Source of the DNA: Bacteroidota bacterium
Lineage (GTDB): Bacteria > Bacteroidota > Bacteroidia > NS11-12g > UBA955
Assembly: GCA_023957335.1 (NCBI GenBank)
Contig: JAMLHC010000001.1
Location: 124,001-188,000 of the forward strand
Direction: 5' to 3'
DNA: 64,000 nucleotides
Shown: piece after piece, positions 42,889 to 52,594 of the stretch
How positions within the stretch are numbered: the stretch's first letter is position 1
Layout of the letters: the number at the start of each line of letters is the position of its first letter
Made by a program: the position numbers and the translations under genes
The notes under the pieces: model-generated
Told to the model about the DNA's origin: nothing
Database searches by the model: none
What the model saw: the letters and a program-made list of their open reading frames with translations, nothing else

Positions 42889-44898
42889 ATGAGCGAAAAT
42901 AAATTAAATTCAAAAGTACCTGAAGGTCCATTAGCCGATAAGTGGACTAACCATAAAGACCATGTGCGACTTGTCAACCCTGCCAACAGACGTTCGATTG
43001 ATATCATTGTAGTAGGCACAGGATTAGCCGGAGCATCAGCAGCTGCATCATTAGCAGAAATGGGTTACAAAGTGAAGACTTTTTGCTTCCAAGACTCACC
43101 ACGCAGAGCGCACTCAATTGCCGCTCAAGGTGGTATCAACGCAGCTAAAAATTATCAAAATGACGGGGATTCCACCTACCGATTGTTTTATGATACAATC
43201 AAAGGTGGCGACTACCGTTCACGCGAAGCAAACACTTATCGATTAGCAGAGGTTTCTGCCAACATTATTGACCAATGCGTAGCGCAAGGAGTTCCTTTTG
43301 CCAGAGAATATGGAGGACTACTTGACAACCGCTCTTTTGGTGGCGTGCAAGTATCCAGAACTTTTTATGCAAAAGGCCAAACAGGGCAGCAATTATTGCT
43401 TGGCGCCTATTCTGCTCTCAACAGACAAATCAGCAAAGGAAATGTAACATCCTACACTCGCCATGAGATGCTTGATTTGGTAGTGATAGACGGCAAAGCA
43501 CGCGGAATTATCGCCCGCAACTTGATCACTGGAGAAATCGAAAAACACTCTGCACATGCAGTGGCACTTTGTACCGGAGGTTATGGCAACGTATTTTTTC
43601 TTTCAACAAATGCAATGGGCTCAAATGCAACTGCCGCATGGAAAGCACACAAAAAAGGAGCTTATATGGCAAACCCTTGCTATACACAGATTCACCCCAC
43701 TTGTATTCCTGTTTCAGGACATTACCAATCCAAATTGACCTTAATGTCTGAATCACTTAGAAACGATGGCAGAATTTGGGTTCCAAAAAAGAAAGAAGAT
43801 GTTGAGGCAATTAGAAATGGCTCTAAAAAACCTAAAGATATTCCGGCTGATGATAGAGATTATTATTTAGAAAGACGCTACCCTGCTTTTGGAAATCTAG
43901 TACCCAGAGATGTTGCATCAAGAGCTGCCAAGGAAAGATGTGATGCGGGATTTGGAGTAAATAAGACAGGTGAAGCTGTATTTCTTGATTTTGCAAGTTC
44001 ATTTGAGAGATATGGTGAAGTAGAAGCTCACGTACAAGGATTGCACAAAGCAAGCAAAGAAGAAATCATAGCTTTGGGTAAAAAGGTAGTAGAAAAAAAA
44101 TACGGGAATCTTTTCCAGATGTATGAAAAAATTACGGCAGAAAACCCTTATGAAACACCGATGAAAATATACCCTGCTGTACATTACACTATGGGTGGCT
44201 TGTGGGTTGATTACAACTTAATGAGCACAGTTCAAGGGCTTTATGTATTGGGTGAAGCTAATTTCTCTGACCATGGAGCCAATCGATTAGGTGCCTCAGC
44301 CCTGATGCAAGGATTGGCAGACGGGTATTTTGTATTACCCTATACCATTGGAGATTACTTGGCTGACGACATCCGAACCGGTAAAATTTCTACCGACTTA
44401 CCTGAATTTGTCGAAGCAGAAAATAAAGTGAAAGAAACGATTGAAAAGTTGTTTAGTATCAAAGGTACTGAATCCGTGGACAGCTTTCACAAACGTTTGG
44501 GCAAGATTATGTGGGATAAATGTGGCATGGCAAGAAATGCACAAGGCTTACAAGAAGCCATCAATGAGATTCGAGCATTGAGAGAAGAGTTCTGGCGCAA
44601 TGTTCGCGTAACCGGCACGCCCAACGAATTGAACAACGAACTTGAAAAAGCAATGCGTGTAGCAGATTTTCTCGAATTAGGAGAGTTAATGTGTAATGAC
44701 GCATTGAATCGTAGCGAATCTTGCGGAGGACATTTTAGGGAGGAGTCTCAAACATCCGAAGGAGAAGCATTGAGAGATGATGCAAACTTTACGTTTGTTT
44801 CTGCATGGGAATTCACCGGAGACCCTGGCAAAGCGTTGCTACACAAAGAAGAATTAAAATTTGAAAACATTAAATTAGTCCAAAGGAGTTATAAATAA
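42889..44898 (+). CDS. sdhA: Succinate dehydrogenase/fumarate reductase flavoprotein subunit
   Basis: Catalytic subunit interconverting succinate and fumarate, with covalent FAD. The 669-residue product shows the dinucleotide-binding [12 protein letters not shown], the flavinylation region [36 protein letters not shown] (as HPTCIP and substrate region), [12 protein letters not shown] (catalytic Arg), [11 protein letters not shown] and [17 protein letters not shown]. Length fits the Bacteroidota/epsilon type. Whether it runs as dehydrogenase or fumarate reductase cannot be told from sequence. Confidence 0.97.
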   Translation: MSENKLNSKVPEGPLADKWTNHKDHVRLVNPANRRSIDIIVVGTGLAGASAAASLAEMGYKVKTFCFQDSPRRAHSIAAQGGINAAKNYQNDGDSTYRLFYDTIKGGDYRSREANTYRLAEVSANIIDQCVAQGVPFAREYGGLLDNRSFGGVQVSRTFYAKGQTGQQLLLGAYSALNRQISKGNVTSYTRHEMLDLVVIDGKARGIIARNLITGEIEKHSAHAVALCTGGYGNVFFLSTNAMGSNATAAWKAHKKGAYMANPCYTQIHPTCIPVSGHYQSKLTLMSESLRNDGRIWVPKKKEDVEAIRNGSKKPKDIPADDRDYYLERRYPAFGNLVPRDVASRAAKERCDAGFGVNKTGEAVFLDFASSFERYGEVEAHVQGLHKASKEEIIALGKKVVEKKYGNLFQMYEKITAENPYETPMKIYPAVHYTMGGLWVDYNLMSTVQGLYVLGEANFSDHGANRLGASALMQGLADGYFVLPYTIGDYLADDIRTGKISTDLPEFVEAENKVKETIEKLFSIKGTESVDSFHKRLGKIMWDKCGMARNAQGLQEAINEIRALREEFWRNVRVTGTPNELNNELEKAMRVADFLELGELMCNDALNRSESCGGHFREESQTSEGEALRDDANFTFVSAWEFTGDPGKALLHKEELKFENIKLVQRSYK

Positions 44899-44904
44899 TA
44901 TATC

Positions 44905-45654
44905 ATGAAATTAACATTAAAAATCTGGAGACAGAAAAATACAAATACCAATGGTTCAATGCAAACCTATCAGGTTGACCATATTTCTGATGATATGTCT
45001 TTCCTTGAAATGATAGATGTATTGAATGAAGATTTAGTAGCCAAAAATGACGATCCGGTTGCTTTCGACCACGATTGTCGCGAAGGCATTTGCGGAATGT
45101 GTTCTATGGTTATCAACGGACAACCGCATGGACCCGGCAAGGCAATAACCACATGTCAGTTGCACATGAGAGAGTTCAAAGATGGAGAAACAATTTTTAT
45201 TGAGCCTTTTCGTGCTGATTCATTTCCAATTGTAAAAGACCTTGTTGTTGACCGCTCAGCATTTGACCGAATTCAGCAAGCAGGGGGGTTCGTTTCTGTA
45301 AACACAAGCGGAAACACTATTGACGCTAATTCCATCCCCGTCCCAAAAGACAATGCCGACACTGCATTTGACTCAGCCACTTGTATTGGTTGCGGTGCTT
45401 GTGTAGCAGCATGTAAGAATTCATCAGCTATTCTTTTTGTAAGTGCTAAGGTTTCGCAATTTGCTTTGTTGCCGCAAGGCGAAACTGAAAGAAAAGAAAG
45501 AGTGCTCAAAATGGTTGAACAGATGGATAAAGAAGGCTTTGGCTCATGTACAAACATTGGTGATTGTGCCGCAGAATGTCCAAAAGAAATAAGCTTGGAA
45601 AACATTGCAAGACTTAACAGAGAGTATCTTTCAGCTTCTTTAAAGAGTAAATAG
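44905..45654 (+). CDS. sdhB: Succinate dehydrogenase/fumarate reductase iron-sulfur subunit
   Basis: Electron-transfer subunit of complex II (249 residues). The N-terminal plant-type ferredoxin domain binds 2Fe-2S via [11 protein letters not shown] and a later Cys in TTCQLHM. The C-terminal domain has [13 protein letters not shown] for the 4Fe-4S cluster and [15 protein letters not shown] for the 3Fe-4S/4Fe-4S pair. ATG 44905 is 6 nt after the sdhA stop. The order C-A-B is typical of Bacteroidota. Confidence 0.96.
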   Translation: MKLTLKIWRQKNTNTNGSMQTYQVDHISDDMSFLEMIDVLNEDLVAKNDDPVAFDHDCREGICGMCSMVINGQPHGPGKAITTCQLHMREFKDGETIFIEPFRADSFPIVKDLVVDRSAFDRIQQAGGFVSVNTSGNTIDANSIPVPKDNADTAFDSATCIGCGACVAACKNSSAILFVSAKVSQFALLPQGETERKERVLKMVEQMDKEGFGSCTNIGDCAAECPKEISLENIARLNREYLSASLKSK

Positions 45655-45669
45655 CTGTGAGTAAAGCCT

Positions 45670-47103
45670 ATGTCAATAAACACACTATTCGCCATAGGTT
45701 TTGCACTGCTTAATTTTATCTTTAAAATACTTTATTTAGATTCAAATTCCCTTGCCGGAGATGAGCCTTTTAGTGTCTATCATGCGCAAATGGATGTACC
45801 GTCCATTATTAGCGAATTACTGGCAGGCAACAACCCTCCTTTGTATGAGCTTATTCTCCATTTTTGGATTCGCAGTTTTGGAATTTCAGAATTTGCTGTC
45901 AGATTTCCATCGCTGATTTTCAACTCTATAGGATGTTTTTTTATTTTTAAAATAGGTTCGCAGTTTTTCAACCTCAGAACAGGAATTGTAGCAGCTTTTT
46001 TATTCGTCTTTTCCAATTATCAAATCTTTTTTGCACACGAGGCTCGAACATACGCACTAATGGGGATGTTCACAATCATCTCGATGTATTGTTTCCTGAA
46101 TTTAATTCTAAAAACAACCCATAGAACCGGAGCAACTTTCATAGCCTTACTTGCCGCAGACATCTTGTTAATTTACAGCCATTATTTTGGTTTTTTTGTT
46201 CTTTTCATTCAGTTTTTCATGATTATTATTGACTCCGAGCTGAGAAATAAATTCGGCAAATATCTCTGGATTGGCTGTGCTATTATAACACTATTTTATC
46301 TTCCGAATATTCCGGTAATCATGCACAGATTCTTTGCTTCATCGACCGGCACTTGGGTAAAGGCACCTACAGGAATCAGTGACTTGTACATTATGTTATG
46401 GCAATTTTCCAACGCTCCGATTGTTGCAGTGTCGCTCATTTTACTTTTCTTAACCACCCTAACAAAATACATTTTTCGGGAAAAATTAAAATCAATCTTA
46501 CCACAAAGCAGGCTCATTATATTTTGGTTTTGTATTCCTTTCTTTCTCATGTTCATTATTTCATTTAAGATTCCTATGTTTATGGATAGGTATTTAATGA
46601 TAGCTGCGAGCGCCTTCACCTTACTTATTGCAATTTGTATAAACTATCTTTTTATAAACAAAAAATGGGTCATGGCTGCTTCTCTATTGATATGCATTTT
46701 ATTTGCAATTACCTCAAAACCCAATATTACCAATAAAAGAGATATAAAATTTGCAGTTGAGAAAGTAAAAACACTAAAAAGCCCACACTCCATTGTTTTT
46801 GTAAGTCCTGACTGGATAGAATTAGGGTTTCTATATTATTACAATATAGACTACTTCAAGACTACTAAAATTAATAAAATCAGCCAAGTATTAATGCAAG
46901 ACAATATCTATCCTATCAAGGATATTAGCCGCATATCGCCTATTTTGCTTAACAAAGCAGATAAAGTAATATTTATGGATGCAGCGTCTGAATTTTCATA
47001 TCCCAACAATAAAATTAAGGAAACGTTAGAAAGTTTCTTATCACTTAAGAGTAAAACTCATTTCAAAGAAATCTTTGATATCTATGAGTTTGAAAAACAA
47101 TAA
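45670..47103 (+). CDS. GT-C type membrane glycosyltransferase (ArnT/PMT-like)
   Basis: A 477-residue multi-pass protein. The N terminus carries the GT-C loop acid motif in LAGDEPFSVYHAQMDV (DE after the first helix) and NNPPLYELILHFWIRSFG, a common pattern in ArnT/PMT/DUF2029-like transferases. About 10 hydrophobic segments follow. The last ~120 residues are a more soluble periplasmic part. Presumably uses a lipid-linked sugar donor; the acceptor is unknown. It begins 15 nt after sdhB and may be read through from the sdh operon. Confidence 0.78.
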   Translation: MSINTLFAIGFALLNFIFKILYLDSNSLAGDEPFSVYHAQMDVPSIISELLAGNNPPLYELILHFWIRSFGISEFAVRFPSLIFNSIGCFFIFKIGSQFFNLRTGIVAAFLFVFSNYQIFFAHEARTYALMGMFTIISMYCFLNLILKTTHRTGATFIALLAADILLIYSHYFGFFVLFIQFFMIIIDSELRNKFGKYLWIGCAIITLFYLPNIPVIMHRFFASSTGTWVKAPTGISDLYIMLWQFSNAPIVAVSLILLFLTTLTKYIFREKLKSILPQSRLIIFWFCIPFFLMFIISFKIPMFMDRYLMIAASAFTLLIAICINYLFINKKWVMAASLLICILFAITSKPNITNKRDIKFAVEKVKTLKSPHSIVFVSPDWIELGFLYYYNIDYFKTTKINKISQVLMQDNIYPIKDISRISPILLNKADKVIFMDAASEFSYPNNKIKETLESFLSLKSKTHFKEIFDIYEFEKQ

Positions 47104-47165
47104 TTCTACAAAGAAATTTTAAAGACCCTGATAGGAAATCCCTCGTTGATTTTGCAGTAAGTACA

Positions 47166-47173
47166 TAATTTTG
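47166..47173 (+). promoter_or_regulatory. -7 box (TAATTTTG) of the rhomboid gene
   Basis: Exact TAnnTTTG, 11 nt before ATG 47185. Confidence 0.6.
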
Positions 47174-47184
47174 CACCGAAAGAG

Positions 47185-48054
47185 ATGAAAAGTATTCTGC
47201 AGGACATTCAATATGGTTTCAACAAGGGCAATAATTCACTGCGCAAACTGATTATCATCAATGTGGTGGTGTTCATTATCACTTCTATACTTGGCAAATT
47301 TCCTTTCACTTGGTCAAAAATTTTTCTTGCAAATCTGGCACTCCCCCATCATTTTCAGGACTTTATTTGGCAACCGTGGTCATTATTTACCTACATTTTT
47401 TTACATGCTAATTTCTGGCATCTACTTTCCAATATGCTCTGGCTGTTTTTTATTGGTGACATATTCAGAAGTTTAGCCGGCAACAAACATATTTACCGGA
47501 CTTTTTTATGGGGAGGAATTTCAGGAGCTATTCTTTATTTGATTGTTTTAAACTTACTTCCATATTATGCAGACATGCCTATATCTATCCGCATGGTAGG
47601 AGCCTCCGGAGGAGTAACTTCGGTCATTATTGCCGCAGCGGTATTTACACCCAATTACGAACTCAGACCTTTTGGGTTATTTAATATTCAACTCAAATGG
47701 ATTGCAATTGTTTTTATTGTTTACAATCTTCTGGCTTTGGGCAATGGCGAAAATGATGGGGGTATTCTTTCTCATTTAGGCGGTGCCTTATTTGGTTATC
47801 TTTATGTAAAGTGGATGCGCGGACAACTTCCACTTCCTGATATGAGCGGTATTTTTAAACGAAAGCAAAGTACGAAAAAACCACAAAGAGAATTTAAAGT
47901 ACATATTAATGCTAATCCAGCAACATCAAAGCCAACAGAGATGTCAAACCAAAGAGAAATTGATATTATTTTAGACAAAATTTCCAAATCAGGCTACGAT
48001 TCGTTGTCACAAAAGGAGAAAGAAATCTTGTTTAAAGCAAGCAAAGACTTATAG
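47185..48054 (+). CDS. Rhomboid-family intramembrane serine protease
   Basis: A 289-residue inner-membrane protease. The catalytic serine lies in GASGG (S141) and the His in SHLGGALFGYLYV (H197). The characteristic FLHANFWHLLSNM with its His/Asn residues (H74, H79, N83) and the GIS-GAILYLI helix are present. About six membrane segments lie in residues ~20-210. The C-terminal ~75 residues are a hydrophilic tail (IDIILDKISKSGYDSLSQKEKEILFKAS in two stretches), the DUF6576-like region seen in Bacteroidota rhomboids. Substrate unknown. Confidence 0.93.
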   Translation: MKSILQDIQYGFNKGNNSLRKLIIINVVVFIITSILGKFPFTWSKIFLANLALPHHFQDFIWQPWSLFTYIFLHANFWHLLSNMLWLFFIGDIFRSLAGNKHIYRTFLWGGISGAILYLIVLNLLPYYADMPISIRMVGASGGVTSVIIAAAVFTPNYELRPFGLFNIQLKWIAIVFIVYNLLALGNGENDGGILSHLGGALFGYLYVKWMRGQLPLPDMSGIFKRKQSTKKPQREFKVHINANPATSKPTEMSNQREIDIILDKISKSGYDSLSQKEKEILFKASKDL

Positions 48055-48122
48055 TTCCGTCAATATCATTGGTTTTTTTATGATTTTTCGCCAGAAAGGC
48101 TTGGCAAATCAAATAGTGATTA

Positions 48123-48130
48123 TATATTTG
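48123..48130 (+). promoter_or_regulatory. -7 box (TATATTTG) of the OmpA-family gene
   Basis: Exact TAnnTTTG with TTGG at 48101-48104 as -33 element, 19 nt apart; predicted leader of about 38 nt before ATG 48174. Confidence 0.65.
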
Positions 48131-48173
48131 CTTCATTAAAATTAACTCTATTTCAAACGCTATAATTTAAAGA

Positions 48174-51100
48174 ATGAAAAGACAATTTACTTTATTTCTG
48201 AGCGCACTTACATTAGTCGGTTTTCTTATTACTCAACAAGGTTGTTCAAAAATTTCCATGCAAAAAGCCAATGAGCTAAAAGAAACAAGACAATATGCGC
48301 AAGCAGCTGATATGTACACCAAACTTGCTGCCAGCAAAAAACTTTCGAAGGATTTAAAGCAAGAAGCTGCTTATAAAGCTGCAGAGTGTTACAGAAAATC
48401 AAACGAATTTGGCAAAGCAAAACGTGCCTATGAAAAAATCCTAAGAAAAGAACCTAAAAACACCGAGGCACTTTATCAGTTGGGAATTCTTACCATGAAA
48501 GAAGCTGCTGAACAGACCAATTTGGATATATACAAAAAAGCACGTGAGTATTTCACCAAATACTTAAATGAAGTCCCTGGAGACCAAAATGTAAATCGCA
48601 AGATTGCAAGTTGTGATTCTGCAGAGAGTTGGCTCACACAAGAGTCACGCTTTATTGTAACCAATTTCAGAGAACTCAACACCAAATATAGCGACTACTC
48701 TCCTATGATATCTGACAAGAAAGATAATGCCATCTTTTTTGTATCAGACAGAGAAGGAGGATATAACAAGAAGAAGATATATGGCGGTACTGCCCGCTTC
48801 TATTCAGACGTATGGATGGTAGAACAAGAAAAACTCAAAAGAGGTAATTTCAAGTGGGGTAAACCTAAATTGGTACCGGGTGCCCTTAATGCCAAGTTCA
48901 ATGACGGAGTGCAAGACTTTGACAGACGATATTCAACGATTTATTTTACAAGATGTAATGGTACTGACGGGAAAACACCTTTTTGTAAAATTTACGAAGC
49001 TAAAAAAAGAGGAAATGACTGGGTGGAAGTAACAGTTCTCCCATTCACTGAAACAGATAGCGCAAACTATGCACACCCTGCTTTGTCACCCGATGGCAAC
49101 AAACTTTATTTTACTTCCGACAGAGAAGGCGGTTATGGCGGTTATGACTTGTATGTGGTTAACTATATTAAAAGAGGACATACATGGAGCGATCCTGTAA
49201 ACTTAGGCAATACGATTAATACGGAAAAAGATGAAATGTTCCCTTATTACAACTCACATGACAACAGTTTGTATTTTGCATCTAACGGACATATCGGAAT
49301 GGGTGGCTTGGATATCTTCAAAAGTGAAGGAGCCGGAAATGATTGGATTGAACCTGAAAATTTAAGATTTCCTTTAAACACCGGAGCAGATGATTTTGGG
49401 ATAACCTTTGATAACAACAACCAATTCCATGGTTATTTTTCTTCAAACAGACCCGGTGGCAGAGGCGAAGAAGATATTTATGAATTTAAGATTCTTCCAC
49501 TTTACTTTAAACTAACCGGAACTGTAACCGATTGTAAAACCGGCAAACCTCTCCCTAACTCATTAGTTGAAATTACCAACGATTTAGATACCGTGAAGAT
49601 TTCACTCAGAACTAACGAAGACGGTGATTATGACACAGTGGTATTGGCAGAAAAAGCTACTTACAAAATTTCTGTAACAAACAGAGAAGCATATTACTTT
49701 GATGCTGAAGATAACCCAAGAGTAATCACCACCGTAGGATTGAAAAAATCTCATACTTTTATTGAAGATTTCTGTTTAAACCCTCAGTTAGATTTTGCCA
49801 AAGTACTTCCAATTTTCTACGATTTAGACAAAGCAAATATTAAACCTGCTGCAGCTAAGGTTTTATCGGATTCTTTATTACCGCTTTTACTTAAATACCC
49901 TAAAATAAGAATTGAGTTGGGTTCACATACAGACTGTCGCTCTTCTTATGCCTATAACATCTCTCTTTCACAACGAAGAGCAGACTCTGCCGTGTCTTAT
50001 TTGATTGGCAAAGGAATTGACCCAAGGAGAATTATTGCAAAAGGTTATGGTGAATCTCAGTTAATCAATGATTGCGCTTGCGAAGGCAGAGATATTGTAG
50101 CCAATACTAAATACGATTTGGGATTAAGTCCAATCAGCAATATGCCAATTGTTGCCAAGAAAAAAATCGAATCCGGAGATCAGTATATTTATAAGGCTTA
50201 TGATCCGAGTGAGATTAAAACAATCAATACTGTGAAATACGTCCCTTGTGATGAATACCAACATTCACAAAACAGAAGAACTACTTTTAGAATCTTAGAC
50301 GTAAACTTTGACTCCAGTATGAAAGTTGTTCAGACAGACGATCCCAACAACCAAAATGCTCAGATTGTAATTGTAAAATTGGATCAAGAAGGCAACAATT
50401 ATAAAGGACAGGTATCTGCTAATAATGTACCGGCAGAGGGTCCAACCATTTTTATAGAATCTAATAGATTAGAAATATCTTTGATTGAAGTTAAAAATCT
50501 AATAAACAGAAAGGCGCTTACTCCTGATGCACTCAAAGGTGTTACACCACAACAAATCATAAGCGGCAAAATTCCTCCGGGCGCATCTGTAGTCATAAAC
50601 CCATTATTAATTGGAACTAAAGACTTAGGCAAGGCTTATAACAATGTTGAATTACAAATTAGCACATTCAATGCTTCATTCAGATTTGGATTCAAAGCTT
50701 TGGATTCCTTATACGGAATTACATTTAACAAGGAGGAAGGAGAGCTTGCACTCACCCACATCAACAAAGAAGCGATGCAAAACGGACCTATAAATTCCAA
50801 GTTGACAACCCCTGAGGAACCCAAAATTGATTGGAACGCAATTCCTGGCGTTATTAAACTAAAAGTAATAGAAGAAAGCGGGGTTAAATACATTTCTGTT
50901 ATGGTCAATGACAAGGAAGCCATCATGTTTAACTTTGATTTTATGGGCAGAAATACATGGATCGACATCCCTACTGCGGCAAAACTGTATCAATCCAAAA
51001 CCATAGGAAAAAAGGATTTTGCCGATGGAGATAAATTTAAGGCTGAAGGTGTTAAATTCCCAAGCAATCAATTTGAATTTGAGAAGATGCAATTGGGCGA

Positions 51101-51251
51101 AACCGTAGTAACCGGAGCTAAATTTAAGATATCCGATAAAGCTGAATATCCAACCTTAGGGAAAGCGTTTTTCAAGCAGTTTAAAGACTGGCACGAAGAA
51201 GGAGGATTTATTTATTTGGTACCCAAACCCGAGAGAGGAAAGAAACAATAA
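48174..51251 (+). CDS. OmpA-family outer-membrane lipoprotein with TPR, PD40-like, and two retropepsin-like domains
   Basis: A 1025-residue protein. Order: lipoprotein-type signal peptide (loose lipobox, Cys24); TPR-like repeats (30-150); a PD40/WD40-like beta-propeller (160-440: FVSDREGGY, LYFTSDREGGYGGYDLYVV, YFSSNRPGGRGEEDIYEF); a carboxypeptidase-regulatory-like domain (445-535); an OmpA peptidoglycan-binding domain (about 545-708: HTDCRSS, LSQRRADSAVSYLI) with a ~50-residue insertion before QNRRTTFRI; then two C-terminal regions (723-861, 893-1018) that look like divergent retropepsin-like folds. The TPR/propeller/OmpA order resembles the T9SS protein PorE, but the C-terminal extension is not part of PorE. 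Inferred role: peptidoglycan-linked envelope scaffold. Confidence 0.85.
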   Translation: MKRQFTLFLSALTLVGFLITQQGCSKISMQKANELKETRQYAQAADMYTKLAASKKLSKDLKQEAAYKAAECYRKSNEFGKAKRAYEKILRKEPKNTEALYQLGILTMKEAAEQTNLDIYKKAREYFTKYLNEVPGDQNVNRKIASCDSAESWLTQESRFIVTNFRELNTKYSDYSPMISDKKDNAIFFVSDREGGYNKKKIYGGTARFYSDVWMVEQEKLKRGNFKWGKPKLVPGALNAKFNDGVQDFDRRYSTIYFTRCNGTDGKTPFCKIYEAKKRGNDWVEVTVLPFTETDSANYAHPALSPDGNKLYFTSDREGGYGGYDLYVVNYIKRGHTWSDPVNLGNTINTEKDEMFPYYNSHDNSLYFASNGHIGMGGLDIFKSEGAGNDWIEPENLRFPLNTGADDFGITFDNNNQFHGYFSSNRPGGRGEEDIYEFKILPLYFKLTGTVTDCKTGKPLPNSLVEITNDLDTVKISLRTNEDGDYDTVVLAEKATYKISVTNREAYYFDAEDNPRVITTVGLKKSHTFIEDFCLNPQLDFAKVLPIFYDLDKANIKPAAAKVLSDSLLPLLLKYPKIRIELGSHTDCRSSYAYNISLSQRRADSAVSYLIGKGIDPRRIIAKGYGESQLINDCACEGRDIVANTKYDLGLSPISNMPIVAKKKIESGDQYIYKAYDPSEIKTINTVKYVPCDEYQHSQNRRTTFRILDVNFDSSMKVVQTDDPNNQNAQIVIVKLDQEGNNYKGQVSANNVPAEGPTIFIESNRLEISLIEVKNLINRKALTPDALKGVTPQQIISGKIPPGASVVINPLLIGTKDLGKAYNNVELQISTFNASFRFGFKALDSLYGITFNKEEGELALTHINKEAMQNGPINSKLTTPEEPKIDWNAIPGVIKLKVIEESGVKYISVMVNDKEAIMFNFDFMGRNTWIDIPTAAKLYQSKTIGKKDFADGDKFKAEGVKFPSNQFEFEKMQLGETVVTGAKFKISDKAEYPTLGKAFFKQFKDWHEEGGFIYLVPKPERGKKQ

Positions 51252-51325
51252 CAAGGTATGCAAAATAAAGGTTGAATTTACCTTAAAAAGATAGTTTTCA
51301 TAGTATATGTTTTAGTGTTCAAGCT

Positions 51326-51347
51326 AAGAGGGCAATAGCCCTCTTTT
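51326..51347 (+). terminator. Rho-independent terminator of the OmpA-family gene
   Basis: Stem AAGAGGGC/GCCCTCTT (51326-51333 with 51338-51345, loop AATA) followed by TT and further T-rich sequence (TTTGCTTTTT). The T-run also supplies a possible -33 TTTG element of purM. Confidence 0.85.
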
Positions 51348-51370
51348 GCTTTTTATAGCAAAATATCTTC

Positions 51371-51378
51371 TACATTTG
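51371..51378 (+). promoter_or_regulatory. -7 box (TACATTTG) 4 nt before purM ATG
   Basis: Exact TAnnTTTG; -33 TTTG at 51345-51348 (spacing 22). Only 4 nt separate it from ATG 51383, so the mRNA is predicted to be leaderless. Confidence 0.65.
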
Positions 51379-51382
51379 CAGC

Positions 51383-52543
51383 ATGACCGACAGATATGAA
51401 AAGAGGGGTGTATCTTCGCAGAAGGAGGATGTACACAAAGCGATTAAAAACATTGACAAAGGCTTATTTCAAAACTCTTTTTGTAAAGTAATTCCCGATG
51501 TATTAGGAGGTGATGATGATTATTGCAATATAATCCATGCGGACGGAGCGGGAACAAAATCATCATTAGCCTATATTTATTGGAAAGAAACTGGTGATTT
51601 ATCTGTCTGGAAAGGAATTGCACAAGATGCCATTGTGATGAATCTAGACGATATGTTGTGCGTGGGAGCAACTCACAACTTCTTACTTTCCAGCACAATA
51701 GGCAGAAATAAGGCTCGCATACCGGGGGAAGTAATTGCCGCTATTATAAACGGGACAGAAGAGTTTATTGAATCTCAAAGACAATATGGAGTAAATATTA
51801 TTTCGGGTGGTGGCGAAACAGCCGACTTGGGAGATTTGGTTAAAACTATCGTCATTGACTCTACCATGACCAGCAGATTAGCAAGAAAAGATGTAATTGA
51901 AATCAACATTAAACCGGGCAATGTAATTGTAGGTTTTGCATCCTTTGGACAAGCTACTTATGAGACATTTTGGAATGGTGGGATGGGAAGCAACGGATTG
52001 ACCTCCGCAAGACATGACGTTTTTCATTCTGACTACCGAACAAAATACCCCGAAAGTTTTGATGAACAAATACCAAGCAATTTAGCTTATACGGGGTCAT
52101 TAAAATTAACCGATAAAATTTCCGGATTTCCTTATGATGCAGGCAAAATGGTACTATCGCCCACTCGCACTTATGCACCTCTATTAAGTCAAATTTTGAA
52201 AATATATAAAAATAAAATAGACGGCATTATTCATTGCACGGGTGGTGCACAGACCAAAGTGCTTCACTTTGCAAACAATGTCAAAATTATTAAAGACAAT
52301 CTTTTTGAAACTCCAATATTATTTCAAACGATTAAGAACGAATCCGGCACTGACTGGAAAGAAATGTATAAGGTCTTTAATATGGGACACAGACTTGAAA
52401 TTTATACCGATGCAGAAACAGCCAAATCACTCATGGAGATTGCTGCAACTTTTCAAATTGAAAGCAAAATTATAGGAAGAGTTGAGTCATCGAATAAAAA
52501 AGAGCTTCAGATTCACTCTCCTAAAGGGGTGATTAAGTACTAA
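51383..52543 (+). CDS. purM: Phosphoribosylformylglycinamidine cyclo-ligase (AIR synthetase)
   Basis: Closes FGAM to AIR with ATP in purine synthesis. The 386-residue product has the AIRS-family features: MTDRYEKRGVSSQKEDVHKA, IIHADGAGTKSSLAYIYWK, DAIVMNLDDMLCVGAT, ISGGGETADLGD, VGFASFGQATYE, IHCTGGAQTKVLHF and MGHRLEIYTD. The sequence departs from the E. coli-type PurM (for example in GGAQTKV), as in other Bacteroidota, but function should be the same. purN lies 4 kb downstream on the other strand. Confidence 0.92.
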   Translation: MTDRYEKRGVSSQKEDVHKAIKNIDKGLFQNSFCKVIPDVLGGDDDYCNIIHADGAGTKSSLAYIYWKETGDLSVWKGIAQDAIVMNLDDMLCVGATHNFLLSSTIGRNKARIPGEVIAAIINGTEEFIESQRQYGVNIISGGGETADLGDLVKTIVIDSTMTSRLARKDVIEINIKPGNVIVGFASFGQATYETFWNGGMGSNGLTSARHDVFHSDYRTKYPESFDEQIPSNLAYTGSLKLTDKISGFPYDAGKMVLSPTRTYAPLLSQILKIYKNKIDGIIHCTGGAQTKVLHFANNVKIIKDNLFETPILFQTIKNESGTDWKEMYKVFNMGHRLEIYTDAETAKSLMEIAATFQIESKIIGRVESSNKKELQIHSPKGVIKY

Positions 52544-52571
52544 TTGCTTTTGCTAAACTATTCAATTTATT

Positions 52572-52579
52572 TATTTTTG
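52572..52579 (+). promoter_or_regulatory. -7 box (TATTTTTG) of the PGI/PMI gene
   Basis: Exact TAnnTTTG, 15 nt before ATG 52595. Confidence 0.6.
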
Positions 52580-52594
52580 CCCAATACCCCAAAT

